Shown in pieces: positions 9,590 to 19,272 of a stretch of DNA of 64,000 nt. Positions within the stretch are counted from its first letter, which is position 1; every line of letters starts with the position of its first letter. The DNA is from Rickettsiales bacterium (lineage in GTDB: Bacteria; Pseudomonadota; Alphaproteobacteria; UBA8366). The translations under genes and the position numbers were made by a program. The stretch covers positions 1 to 64,000 of the forward strand of contig PBOZ01000069.1 in assembly GCA_002724555.1 (NCBI GenBank). The letters are read 5' to 3'. The notes under the pieces are model-generated. The model was not told the origin of the DNA. It made no database searches and saw only the letters and a list, made by a program, of their open reading frames with translations.

Positions 9590-10915
9590 TCATCTGAAAA
9601 AATATTGGCGAAGAGGAACAGCCAAGGCGGGGTCCAAATCTTCCAATCTCTGCAGTGCATCTCGAGCAAATTGAAGGTTGCCGCCACGCTTGCCTGCCTG
9701 AACCGCGAGCCTTAATACTTTTTTATCGCGGGGAAGCATCTCAACTAGCCACCTCAAGTGGGGTATCGTCTCTTCAGTGCCCCCACTGAGCAAAAGTGTT
9801 ACCACCAATCCAATCCGGTTACTCAGGGCATGTGGATCCAATTCCAATGCCTGGGAGAAAATATCTTTGCCTGCATTCATGTGTCCGGCACGTCCCAACA
9901 CCTGTCCCGCATCATCCAATAGGTGCGTATTTTGCGTCTTACCACATGAACGTACTAGATAGTCAACAGCACGCCTTGCCAAACGGGCACGGCGTTTTGG
10001 CATTCGCCTCAAGGTCTCCAAGCAGGTCCTATAATCACGGCCAATCGCGCGATGCACAACACGATGTTGTTCGCCCGAACGCGCGTCTAGATGCCCTACT
10101 CGGCTGACCGGAATCGCATCACCACGTTGGTCATAACCAGAGGTCGCAATACCAATCAATCGGCCGTCCGCTGCTACCAACGCCGCTCCACTGCTTCCCG
10201 CTGCAGCTTTGGCGACATGCTGTATTCGGGACAACGGTTTGTTAACTGCGGGCGGTAAGGTGACGGTGCCGCGTGGAAATACTTTTATTGCGTTAGCTAT
10301 CTGATCATAGCCAATTATATAGACAGTCTCTCCCTGAGAGGCAGCTTTTGATCGCCAAGGCAAAGGTCCACGGTCTAGATTGCCCGCTTCAAGTAACACT
10401 AGATCCTCACGTTGGTCATTTGGAATGACCCGCGCCGCATAAGTTTGCCCATTCTCGTCACTAATCCGCGCCAAGTCATCGGCTAACACAATGTGCCGAT
10501 TGGTGGCTACAATTTTTGGCCCAACATAAACTGCACTTCCAACACGACCGCCGATTTCGAGCTTAAAGACAAATCTCGAAAATGCGCAGACCTGCTTGTC
10601 AGCGGCGCAGTAGTCAGCTGCAAATCCCGTTGATCCTATTGAAGGCAAGCAAACTGTGACCGCAAGCATCAGCACCCAGGCAAAAACTCGATACGAAAAA
10701 GCCGATGGACAGCCTTCATCCAAAGAATGCAGGCAGAAAAATGCATCAGCGATTGTTTTCCTATGACCCTTCCAGATTCTGGAGCTTAGCAGCGAACTTA
10801 CATAATATTCCAAAAGGTTGAATACTTTTCGGTCGATCCTCCATTTGACATAATTGCGCATGGCTATATGACCGTTAGTTCTTGCCGATGAACTAAACCC
10901 AAGTCTGTGCTCCAA
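9590..10915 (-). CDS. trypsin-like serine protease with C-terminal TPR-like region
   Basis: TNRHIV (His), DLVLLEAG (Asp), GSSGAALVAADGRLIGIAT (Ser); helical repeats in C-terminal half; true start may be internal before the signal-like segment. Confidence 0.78.
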   Translation of the reverse strand: MEHRLGFSSSARTNGHIAMRNYVKWRIDRKVFNLLEYYVSSLLSSRIWKGHRKTIADAFFCLHSLDEGCPSAFSYRVFAWVLMLAVTVCLPSIGSTGFAADYCAADKQVCAFSRFVFKLEIGGRVGSAVYVGPKIVATNRHIVLADDLARISDENGQTYAARVIPNDQREDLVLLEAGNLDRGPLPWRSKAASQGETVYIIGYDQIANAIKVFPRGTVTLPPAVNKPLSRIQHVAKAAAGSSGAALVAADGRLIGIATSGYDQRGDAIPVSRVGHLDARSGEQHRVVHRAIGRDYRTCLETLRRMPKRRARLARRAVDYLVRSCGKTQNTHLLDDAGQVLGRAGHMNAGKDIFSQALELDPHALSNRIGLVVTLLLSGGTEETIPHLRWLVEMLPRDKKVLRLAVQAGKRGGNLQFARDALQRLEDLDPALAVPLRQYFFR

Positions 10916-10931
10916 CTAACAAGGAACAGAT

Positions 10932-12161
10932 ATGCCTTACGAAAAACCAACCGATCCTACTCTTCCTCTTTCCGGAATACGCGTCATCGACCTCGCAAAT
11001 TTTCTAGCAGGTCCGATTACCTCAATGTTCCTGGCTGATTTTGGAGCCGATGTCATCAAAGTCGAGCGTCCGGAAACCGGCGACGAAGTGCGATTTTGGG
11101 GAAATAACAAAGACGGCGTCGGCTTGATGTACAAGCTAATAAATCGCAACAAGCGGTCGATTACAGCAGATCTCAAATCCCCGATCGGCGCCGAAATCGT
11201 TAAGCGATTGGTGAAAGATGCGGATGTGGTCATTGAAAACTTTCGCAAAGGCACCTTGGAAAAATGGGGTCTGAGCTATGACGTACTCAGTAAAATAAAT
11301 CCATCCCTCGTTATGGTACGCATTACTGGATTTGGTCAAACCGGTCCGAATTCGCACCGCCCCGGATTTGGAACACTTGCTGAGGGTTATTCCGGATTCG
11401 CATATATAAACGGCTTTAAGGATCGCCCGCCACTTTTGCCTGGATTTGGAATGGCCGACGACACAGCCGGTCTCATGGGAGCGTACCTCACTCTCGTTGG
11501 TATACAGGCACGCGAACGAAACGGCGGCAAAGGACAGGTCGTCGATTTCGGCATCTATGAGCCACTTTTCACGCTCCTTGGGCCCCAGGTGGTGGATTAC
11601 GATCAACTTGGCATTATCCAGGAACGAAATGGCAGTCGGCTGTCCTTTACGGCTCCACGTAACACCTACCGGACAAAGGATGACAAGTGGCTGTCCATTT
11701 CCGGTTCTGCGCAATCAACGTTTGAGCGAATGTGCGAGGCTCTGGAAATTACCGATGTGCCAAATAGACCGCAATTTCTCGACAACCGCCTTCGCATTCA
11801 AAATGCGGAGGAGTTAGACGACGAATTGCAGGCAGCCATAGAACAATTTGACTATGAAGAAATAATGCGCCGTTTCGAGGCCATCGGCGCAACTGCAGCC
11901 CCCTGCTACAATGTTGCCGAAATATTCGAGGACGAGCATTACGCCGCGCGGGAAAACATCGTTCCAATCGAAGACGATGAATTAGGTGGCCCCATCCGGA
12001 TGCAAAATGTTGTTGGTAAGCTTTCTGAAAATCCTGGGCATATTCGTCACGCCGGACCGCCGCTCGGCGAACATAATCGCGAAGTGCTACGGGATATGTT
12101 AGGGTTTACCGAGGAAGAGCTTATAGCCGCCGGGTACAAATTCGTCGATAAAAAACTCTGA
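10932..12161 (+). CDS. CaiB/BaiF family CoA transferase
   Basis: GIRVIDLANFLAGPITSMFLADFGADVIKVERPETGDEVR; NRNKRSITADLK. Confidence 0.94.
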   Translation: MPYEKPTDPTLPLSGIRVIDLANFLAGPITSMFLADFGADVIKVERPETGDEVRFWGNNKDGVGLMYKLINRNKRSITADLKSPIGAEIVKRLVKDADVVIENFRKGTLEKWGLSYDVLSKINPSLVMVRITGFGQTGPNSHRPGFGTLAEGYSGFAYINGFKDRPPLLPGFGMADDTAGLMGAYLTLVGIQARERNGGKGQVVDFGIYEPLFTLLGPQVVDYDQLGIIQERNGSRLSFTAPRNTYRTKDDKWLSISGSAQSTFERMCEALEITDVPNRPQFLDNRLRIQNAEELDDELQAAIEQFDYEEIMRRFEAIGATAAPCYNVAEIFEDEHYAARENIVPIEDDELGGPIRMQNVVGKLSENPGHIRHAGPPLGEHNREVLRDMLGFTEEELIAAGYKFVDKKL

Positions 12162-12169
12162 TTATTAGT

Positions 12170-13009
12170 CTATACTTCTCGCAAGTGGGTCCCTGTAGCA
12201 TCCTCTTCACTCGCCTCATCTGCTTCCGTTTGGTTATCCTTTAGCCCTTCCGCTTCCGCTTGACGCTGCAGTTTCTTAAAAGACCTATAAGACAAAGGAA
12301 AACTGCCAATATAGACAAAACTAAGGATTAATAGAGTATGCCAAGGTGCACCGGCTAAACCGGCAGCCAAAAGACCAATGAGAACAAGCATTGGTAAGAA
12401 AAACCGCTGCGGTACGTGCAGGCGTTTCAATGAATACGTGGGTATCTGACTAACCATTAACAACGCGATTAAAACGACCCAGGGGCCCGTAACCGCGGGG
12501 TGTTGAAAGATTGCAACATTCAATTCCCTGCTCACCAAGATTGGCAACAAGGCCAGTAGCGCGCCACCCGGCGCTGGGACCCCCATGAAGAAGTCATTTG
12601 CAAATCGTGGGCGCGTCTCCAAAGTGCTGTTGAAACGAGCAAGACGCAGTGCGCAACACACCGCAAAAAACAATCCCGCTGCCCATCCGACACCACCTAT
12701 GTCGGATAAGCTCCAAAAATAAATAATCAATCCAGGCGCCACCCCGAATGCGATGACATCAGACAGTGAATCGAGTTCAGCACCAAAATTACTAGATGCT
12801 TTAAGCAATCTCGCAATGGTACCATCTAATGCATCCAAGATCGCGGCAATCAGAATGGCAACCATTGCAAATTCCCATTGTTCAGAAATTGCGAACCGAA
12901 CAGCCGTAAGTCCCGCACACAGTGCACCAACCGTGATAACGTTTGGAATAAGCCTGTTAAAGGTTTGCGATTTGGCTCTGCCATTTAGTTTGTGGCGACT
13001 TTTAAGCAT
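12170..13009 (-). CDS. pssA: CDP-diacylglycerol--serine O-phosphatidyltransferase
   Basis: CDP-alcohol phosphatidyltransferase motif DALDGTIARLLKASSNFGAELDSLSD; adjacent to psd. Confidence 0.93.
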   Translation of the reverse strand: MLKSRHKLNGRAKSQTFNRLIPNVITVGALCAGLTAVRFAISEQWEFAMVAILIAAILDALDGTIARLLKASSNFGAELDSLSDVIAFGVAPGLIIYFWSLSDIGGVGWAAGLFFAVCCALRLARFNSTLETRPRFANDFFMGVPAPGGALLALLPILVSRELNVAIFQHPAVTGPWVVLIALLMVSQIPTYSLKRLHVPQRFFLPMLVLIGLLAAGLAGAPWHTLLILSFVYIGSFPLSYRSFKKLQRQAEAEGLKDNQTEADEASEEDATGTHLREV

Positions 13010-13722
13010 CAGCGAGCGTTTCCTTTGCGTTGTGCTTCGTCTGACTTCATGTCAGCCAATACGGTTTCACCAGCCACAGCTTTTTGGCCGACAACGACCA
13101 AAGGCGACACCCCCTTAGGCAAATAAACGTCGACACGACTGCCAAATCTTATCATACCAAAACGCTCCCCAACACGGATTGGCTGGTCGCGCTCCACCCA
13201 GCAAAGTATTCGCCGTGCAATTAAACCGGCTATTTGCACTAAAACGATATCAATTCCGTCGGCAGTCGTTATTTTAACCGCTTGACGCTCATTCTGTTCA
13301 CTGGCTTTGTCCAAAGAAGCATTAAAAAAGGCTCCGGAACGATATCCCAAACCTGAAATTTGACCATCGACCGGCGACCGATTTACGTGAACATCAAAAA
13401 CATTCATGAATACACTGATTCGCGTCAGTGCTTCGATTGGCATCTCCACATCGCTCGGTGGTGAAGCCTCTGTGATCATCTGCACAACGCCATCAGCAGG
13501 ACTTATAACCAATCCTTCGCGTGTCGGTGTGTGTCTAACAGGATCACGAAAAAAGTAAGTACACCACACTGTTAGTACTCCCCCGACAACAAAAATGGGG
13601 GTCCATAAGAGGCCTAACGCTAAGGTTGCTGCCGCAAACATAATAATGAACGGCCAACCTGCTGAATGGATCGGCACTAATACTTGTTTCAGAAAATTCG
13701 GCATTTCCCTAACGTTATTCAT
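13009..13722 (-). CDS. psd: phosphatidylserine decarboxylase (short form; start may extend to 13785)
   Basis: FRDPVRHTPTREGLVISPADGVVQ, FMNVFDVHVNRSP, MIRFGSRVDVYLP processing-site region. Confidence 0.92.
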   Translation of the reverse strand: MNNVREMPNFLKQVLVPIHSAGWPFIIMFAAATLALGLLWTPIFVVGGVLTVWCTYFFRDPVRHTPTREGLVISPADGVVQMITEASPPSDVEMPIEALTRISVFMNVFDVHVNRSPVDGQISGLGYRSGAFFNASLDKASEQNERQAVKITTADGIDIVLVQIAGLIARRILCWVERDQPIRVGERFGMIRFGSRVDVYLPKGVSPLVVVGQKAVAGETVLADMKSDEAQRKGNAR

Positions 13723-14005
13723 TTTGAGAAACGGATACTGCCAACCGCAAGCGGAAGAGTGTAGAAAGAGCACATAGAATAACATTTTGGAATTAAAAAA
13801 TACGTCATGTTGAAAGTTAAAAGCCTCGCTGACGCATCTTGCATTCCCGAAGAATTACCCTCACTCGACGGTTACCAAACGATCGGGGTAAAAGAAAAAC
13901 AATTAAAAGTATTTTTTAGTTTTGCACATATATAAAACTAAATCTGGCCAACGAATGCTCATATCTTGCTACTTTCCTTTTTTTTCCGTTGATTTTTATA
14001 ACTAA

Positions 14006-15064
14006 CTAATTTGGTTTCGTGATGGCGAAGACTTGTCCCGGGTAAATTAAATCAGCATCCCTGATTTGATTTTTATTGGCTTCATAAATTACGGTATACT
14101 TCGTCCCTTGGCCTAATATTCGGCGCGAAATCCGCCACAAACTATTCCCGGGCTGCACAGTCACGTATTTCTCTTTCGTTAAACCGGTTGGTGGCTCCGC
14201 CCGTGTAAAGGGCAGTTCGATCCGGGCGATTACTTTCCTGTCCTTAACTTCATCTATACGCAAGGTATATACGCCTCGCGCAAGAGCATCTGCCGGACGA
14301 AGCTCCCAAGTTCCTTCTACCGTAGCGACCGTCCGGCCGATGGAGTTGTTGTTTATATAAACAAGCACAGTATGAGCTGGATTAGCATAGCCGCTGAGAC
14401 GCAGCCGACCGGCCTCATCGTAATCAACAAACTCCAACGACAAATAGTTAGACCGCTCTTCTTGCGAAATACTCGGCTTTTGCAAGACCCTCTCAGTGGC
14501 CAAGCCCTCGCGCGGAACTATAACAGCAAGTGTCTTATTTCTATGCGTATTACTTTCTGGTACAGCCAGTATTACAATCCCATCAGATTTAAGTTCATCA
14601 CCATTCACATTTTTTGCGATAACACTGAGGGCCCGATCTCCGGACGGCAGCGGCTTCGCCGGAACCATTACCCACTCACCTTTTTGATCGGCTACAATCG
14701 TTCCGATAATGGTCTTACCATCAAATACCGTAACTATTGCTTCGGGTTCAGCTCGCCCAGCTATGACAGCATCGCCTTCTTGATTAACGCGAACGATATC
14801 AAAACTTGGCAAAACTGGTTTCCATTGAGCCGGTTTCATCACACTTGTCGCTTCGGACGAATTGATGTGAGCTGCCTCTTTCTGCGCAGCGGGCGCACCC
14901 TCGTAAACCGATTTTTCCACCAACGCGCTTTGGGGCACCGTTGCTGGTAGCCGATTAGGATCGTTCAGCGGCATTTCTACTGTTAAATCCCACCAAAATG
15001 TGAGTGCTACCGCCATCGCAATAGCTGCGAACCCTAAAAGACCGATAACGACAGTCCGATGCAC
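14006..15064 (-). CDS. LysM-domain protein with Ig-like repeats
   Basis: N-terminal TM; two Ig-like repeats; C-terminal YVTVQPGNSLWRISRRILGQGTKYTVIYEANKNQIRDADLIYPGQVF LysM. Confidence 0.85.
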   Translation of the reverse strand: MHRTVVIGLLGFAAIAMAVALTFWWDLTVEMPLNDPNRLPATVPQSALVEKSVYEGAPAAQKEAAHINSSEATSVMKPAQWKPVLPSFDIVRVNQEGDAVIAGRAEPEAIVTVFDGKTIIGTIVADQKGEWVMVPAKPLPSGDRALSVIAKNVNGDELKSDGIVILAVPESNTHRNKTLAVIVPREGLATERVLQKPSISQEERSNYLSLEFVDYDEAGRLRLSGYANPAHTVLVYINNNSIGRTVATVEGTWELRPADALARGVYTLRIDEVKDRKVIARIELPFTRAEPPTGLTKEKYVTVQPGNSLWRISRRILGQGTKYTVIYEANKNQIRDADLIYPGQVFAITKPN

Positions 15065-15144
15065 CGTCTGAGCCTCAACAAAATTATGTTCTAACGTTAA
15101 TACGGCCTAATACTTCTCGCAATGCCGCATTATAGAAGGAGGTC

Positions 15145-16056
15145 TTAATCAAGTGATTTAAGAAAAATCACAACTGCTTTACGATCGGCAGCAGTCATTT
15201 TAGCAGTGGAATGATCGATGACTTCAGCCATCTCACCGCCAGCAAAGTCACCTTCTGGTGTCATGCCGCTAGAGAGATATTCAATAACATCGTTCGCGGA
15301 CCAGTTCACGATACCATTCCGATTTCGCGCCGTAAGATCTGGAATTTTTCCACCTGGGCCCGACGGATTTCCAGCAAGCTCATGGTTCCAATCCATAGCA
15401 CCCATTGAATTGCGCCGCGTATGGCATTCCCCACAATGCGCCAAAACACGGATCAGATATGCACCTCGGTTCCATTCGGCCGATTGAGTGCTCTCAAAAT
15501 ATCCCGTAGACCCCTCATCAAAAAATAATGCGCGCCAAATGTATAATAGGCCACGCATATTAAAAGGAAAATGCAGTTTATGGCGATCATTTTTGCGGTC
15601 ATATGACGGCTGCACCGTCAAATAAGCCCACAAGTCGCGAAGATTTTTTTCGCTCATACCTGTATAAGATGTGTAAGGAAATGCTGGATAGTAAGGCGCG
15701 GTATTAGGCCCTTTTCCTTGCACCATCGAACGCCGGAAGTCTTCGAAATTCCAAGAACCAATGCCAAACTTTTTATTAGTGGTTATATTCGGTGAGTAGA
15801 ACGTACCAAATGGTGTTTCCAGCGGCCTCCCACCTGCAAGAGGATCACCCTTTGGTCTACCGTCTTTGCCGTTCTTTCCTGGATCCGTATGGCAACTACC
15901 GCAACCCGCCACTTGGAAAATATATTTGCCATTTTTTAAGTTTGCAGCCGAGACGGATGATAACGGATTGAGAAGCACAATTGTAACCAAAAATACAAAC
16001 AATGTCTTCAGGAAATGAAGTGCCTGTATGGATCTCTTAATCTGCGCGTTATCCAA
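15145..16056 (-). CDS. di-heme c-type cytochrome
   Basis: Signal peptide; two CXXCH motifs (CGSCH, CGECH). Confidence 0.9.
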   Translation of the reverse strand: MDNAQIKRSIQALHFLKTLFVFLVTIVLLNPLSSVSAANLKNGKYIFQVAGCGSCHTDPGKNGKDGRPKGDPLAGGRPLETPFGTFYSPNITTNKKFGIGSWNFEDFRRSMVQGKGPNTAPYYPAFPYTSYTGMSEKNLRDLWAYLTVQPSYDRKNDRHKLHFPFNMRGLLYIWRALFFDEGSTGYFESTQSAEWNRGAYLIRVLAHCGECHTRRNSMGAMDWNHELAGNPSGPGGKIPDLTARNRNGIVNWSANDVIEYLSSGMTPEGDFAGGEMAEVIDHSTAKMTAADRKAVVIFLKSLD

Positions 16057-16058
16057 TT

Positions 16059-16601
16059 TTATTTGGCCTTGGGGCCCCGAAAATACTTATGACAACTACC
16101 ACAACCTTCCTTACCCATTATTCTAAAACTCTTTTTGATGCCATCCAAATTATTGTCGGTAGCGTGTTCAAAAATTGCAGCAGCTTGAGAGGCCATCGCA
16201 TTATTTGCCTTCTCGAAGGTTGCCCAATCGTCCCAAATCTTGCTCAAAGAGCGAGTTTCCTGGTTACTATAGTTCGATCGTCCAGTCCCTTCCGGAAAAA
16301 GTGACAACAACTTTCCGGATGCCGCTTCGAGAGATTTGGCGGCGTTACCGACATCTGCCATCGAACCTTTACCACCTTTGACGTGGGCTAAGATCACTTT
16401 AAAATTGCCAAGCACATCCTTACGCATAAGCTCTATTCGCTTCTGGATCACCACTTGGTTATCCGCTTTGGCCGGCAATGTAACCATAAAAATAATCGCA
16501 ACACTGTTGATCATTATCACTGATATGGCATTTATTACTAACCGCATCATTAGTCTCTCCCTCCAGGTCCCATTGAACCAAATAGTCATGAAGCAACGCA
16601 A
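16059..16601 (-). CDS. class II cytochrome c (cytochrome c'-like)
   Basis: Signal peptide; C-terminal CGSCHKYFRGPK heme motif; four-helix-like sequence. Confidence 0.87.
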   Translation of the reverse strand: MRCFMTIWFNGTWRERLMMRLVINAISVIMINSVAIIFMVTLPAKADNQVVIQKRIELMRKDVLGNFKVILAHVKGGKGSMADVGNAAKSLEAASGKLLSLFPEGTGRSNYSNQETRSLSKIWDDWATFEKANNAMASQAAAIFEHATDNNLDGIKKSFRIMGKEGCGSCHKYFRGPKAK

Positions 16602-16736
16602 ATTAAGAATTTTTATATATAAAATTCAACAATCAAGCATAAAAATTAGATTGTAAGCCTGTCGAATATTCACAATTCTGTGGAGGTACATAAAGAGTCA
16701 CAGAGATGTCAGTAAATAACTAAATTTTGAGATTAA

Positions 16737-17321
16737 ATGGCAGATATTAATTCAATTTGTATTTACTGCGGATCCTCCTCTAATACACGCGCCTCCCACC
16801 GCCAAGCAGCTGTCGAATTTGGCGCGCTGTTAGCGGCTGAAGGTGTTTCCTTGATCTTCGGAGGAGGACGCGTTGGAATCATGGGACTGACAGCCGATGC
16901 AGCCTTAAGGGCTGGCGGGCACGTTGTTGGCGTTATTCCGGCGTTTCTGGCAGCTCGCGAAGTCGCTCATACGAACTGCACTGAATTACAAACAACCGTA
17001 ACAATGCACGAACGTAAACAACAGATGGCTGATTTATCTGACGCGTTCGTTATATTACCTGGCGGATTCGGTACACTTGACGAGATGTTCGAAATTGTCA
17101 CTTGGCGACAATTAAATTTACATAAAAAGCCTATCATCATCGCAAATATCGATGGATATTGGGATCCTTTAAAAAAACTTATACAACATATGTCTTCTGA
17201 GAATTATATCCCGAGCAACGATAACGATCTTATCACATTTGTGTCTTGCATTGGAGAAATTTTGCCCATTTTAAAAGCGATGCCACCTACAGTGAAGCAT
17301 ATTGAAGGTGACTCGCCCTAA
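16737..17321 (+). CDS. LOG family / TIGR00730 Rossmann fold protein (nucleoside monophosphate phosphoribohydrolase-like)
   Basis: GGGRVGIMG and PGGFGTLDE motifs. Confidence 0.93.
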   Translation: MADINSICIYCGSSSNTRASHRQAAVEFGALLAAEGVSLIFGGGRVGIMGLTADAALRAGGHVVGVIPAFLAAREVAHTNCTELQTTVTMHERKQQMADLSDAFVILPGGFGTLDEMFEIVTWRQLNLHKKPIIIANIDGYWDPLKKLIQHMSSENYIPSNDNDLITFVSCIGEILPILKAMPPTVKHIEGDSP

Positions 17322-17369
17322 CGAATTTTTTTTGGGTTCTTGCTTGTATAGAATCCAGTGATATTGTGC

Positions 17370-17386
17370 CCGCAACCAGGTTGCGG
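17370..17386. promoter_or_regulatory. 17-bp perfect inverted repeat CCGCAACC-A-GGTTGCGG
   Basis: Direct reading; upstream of the unknown gene at 17503. Confidence 0.6.
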
Positions 17387-17502
17387 CGCTTATTCGTTCC
17401 AAATACGGCCAAAGCCCTGAAAGTAGCTTTATCCATGTAACTACGGCAATACTGCCAACATGGTTGCACGCAGAAAACAAAACAAAGCAGGAAGATTTCG
17501 AT

Positions 17503-18873
17503 ATGCTGGATCTCATGAATATTGCGCGAACGGAAGCCGATGGCGGTGACCTCAAAGGCTTACTTGAGAGCCTTTTCGACGCAACTGATATGCGTCCTAA
17601 TGGTTATCCGGATGCCATCGTTTGGCAAGGTGGAAACCATAACAGCGCAGTTAATCCGATTGCGCATTCATTAACGGACGCCTACGCGCTTGTCGGCACG
17701 ATTGCTGCGATCGATATTCTCGGTCTGCCCTACTACGCAGTACCGATGTGGTCTCAAATCCGCCATGACTTAAAGCTCGAGCCTCTCAGCTGGTTTGGCA
17801 ATATGCCAGTCACTTCGATCAAGTGGTCAACCGCAGGCGATGCGTACGTTAATGATGGAAAAGGCAGCAAAGTGGTTGTGATGGGTAAGTCTGGTAATGC
17901 ACCATTGCGCACTCAAGCGGGCGTCTATTGTAACGTTCGCCCTTACGGCCCGATCACTGTAGTGCGCTGCATGCCTTGCTTGCCTTACTCACAAGATCGC
18001 CCAAAGTTCAACATCAGCGCTGAAACTGGCATCATTCACTCGGAAATGAACACGCCAGGTGTTCAGATGGCGTACGCGGGCCGCTTGTTCCTTAAGATGA
18101 TAAACGACACGGGTAAACTGGGCCGCGTAGCATTCAAGCCTACACAAGCTATGGAAGACGGCATCAATGCTGGCCTCCTTACATGGATGCTCGAGGGCAC
18201 CAAATTCAATATTGGTCGTAAATGGGCAGTGAACGCCTATGACGAGCATAAAGAAAACGTTGACCGGATCGTTGCACTATTACCCGAGAATTTCAAAGAT
18301 GGGATGGAAAACTGGACTGGTCAGGTCGAGCAACACATTTCCGATACCAACTACGGATTGTTGTTGTGGGACCTAATTGAACATCAAGATTGCGTGGTGC
18401 TCGCGACTGACCTCGACGGCGACCGCCTGACCGATCTTTTAGCTGACGTTTCTGACCCACTCCGCGCCTTTGGCCAAAGAGTTCTCGACCACGTTGGCGC
18501 GGATCAAAGCATGCGCGATCTCTGGGGCGACATGGGTTACACTACTGGTAACGGCCGGGATATGACTTCCGTTATGCACCGAATGGATGGCCCGCCAATC
18601 CATGAACAAACACTTGGCTCTGCTGATGCCATGCTGCTGCGTTTACTTGACGGTGACGAATCGATGGGAGGCACCAAACAACCGTACGACCCCCGCATTC
18701 ACTTTGTACTAATCCGCGATGCTTATCTTGACGCCAATCCGGGGAACCAAGCTTTGACTGACTGGTTAAATGCAGCTCTGGCAACATTTGACGAAGTCTA
18801 TTCACCAAATCGCCCCGGGTTTTTGGAGGGTTATGCTCAACTAAAGGAAGCTATTAAGCCTTGGGGCAGCTAA
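17503..18873 (+). CDS. conserved-looking protein of unknown function (456 aa)
   Basis: Long ORF with AGGAAG Shine-Dalgarno before ATG 17503; followed by a strong terminator; no family recognised. Confidence 0.85.
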   Translation: MLDLMNIARTEADGGDLKGLLESLFDATDMRPNGYPDAIVWQGGNHNSAVNPIAHSLTDAYALVGTIAAIDILGLPYYAVPMWSQIRHDLKLEPLSWFGNMPVTSIKWSTAGDAYVNDGKGSKVVVMGKSGNAPLRTQAGVYCNVRPYGPITVVRCMPCLPYSQDRPKFNISAETGIIHSEMNTPGVQMAYAGRLFLKMINDTGKLGRVAFKPTQAMEDGINAGLLTWMLEGTKFNIGRKWAVNAYDEHKENVDRIVALLPENFKDGMENWTGQVEQHISDTNYGLLLWDLIEHQDCVVLATDLDGDRLTDLLADVSDPLRAFGQRVLDHVGADQSMRDLWGDMGYTTGNGRDMTSVMHRMDGPPIHEQTLGSADAMLLRLLDGDESMGGTKQPYDPRIHFVLIRDAYLDANPGNQALTDWLNAALATFDEVYSPNRPGFLEGYAQLKEAIKPWGS

Positions 18874-18895
18874 TTCATTTAAAATTACGAGGAAA

Positions 18896-18930
18896 AGGCG
18901 TCCCAATAATTGGGGCGCCTTTTTTTTTAT
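18896..18930 (+). terminator. Rho-independent terminator
   Basis: AGGCGTCCCAA-TAA-TTGGGGCGCCT stem-loop followed by T9. Confidence 0.9.
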
Positions 18931-19226
18931 TTTAGCTCAGGAATGCAATAAAAACTCACACGAGATTTCGCAAAAATTGGGCACTCATTATATAATTTTT
19001 CATGATGAAAAAATTCAAGTGATGACCCTTCAACCTCACATTCTTTAGCAGCAATTTTATAAATTTCTTCGCGTGTCGTCGAATTAGCAGTATGGCAGAT
19101 AGAGACAACTTGGCGATTACTGCTCGAAAACACTTTCGGCGCATTTATCACAAACGGTTCTTGCCCGCAGCCAGTCAAGATACTCAATACTGCGCCTAAA
19201 ATTAGTATCTGTTGAAGACCGAACAT
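18927..19226 (-). CDS. small putative lipoprotein (start trimmed to MFGLQQILILG)
   Basis: Signal peptide with lipobox LTGC. Confidence 0.6.
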   Translation of the reverse strand: MFGLQQILILGAVLSILTGCGQEPFVINAPKVFSSSNRQVVSICHTANSTTREEIYKIAAKECEVEGSSLEFFHHEKLYNECPIFAKSRVSFYCIPELK

Positions 19227-19272
19227 CGAAGCGTTGTCGCACTCAAGAGCCAATTTTTAAAAAACCTCGTTA

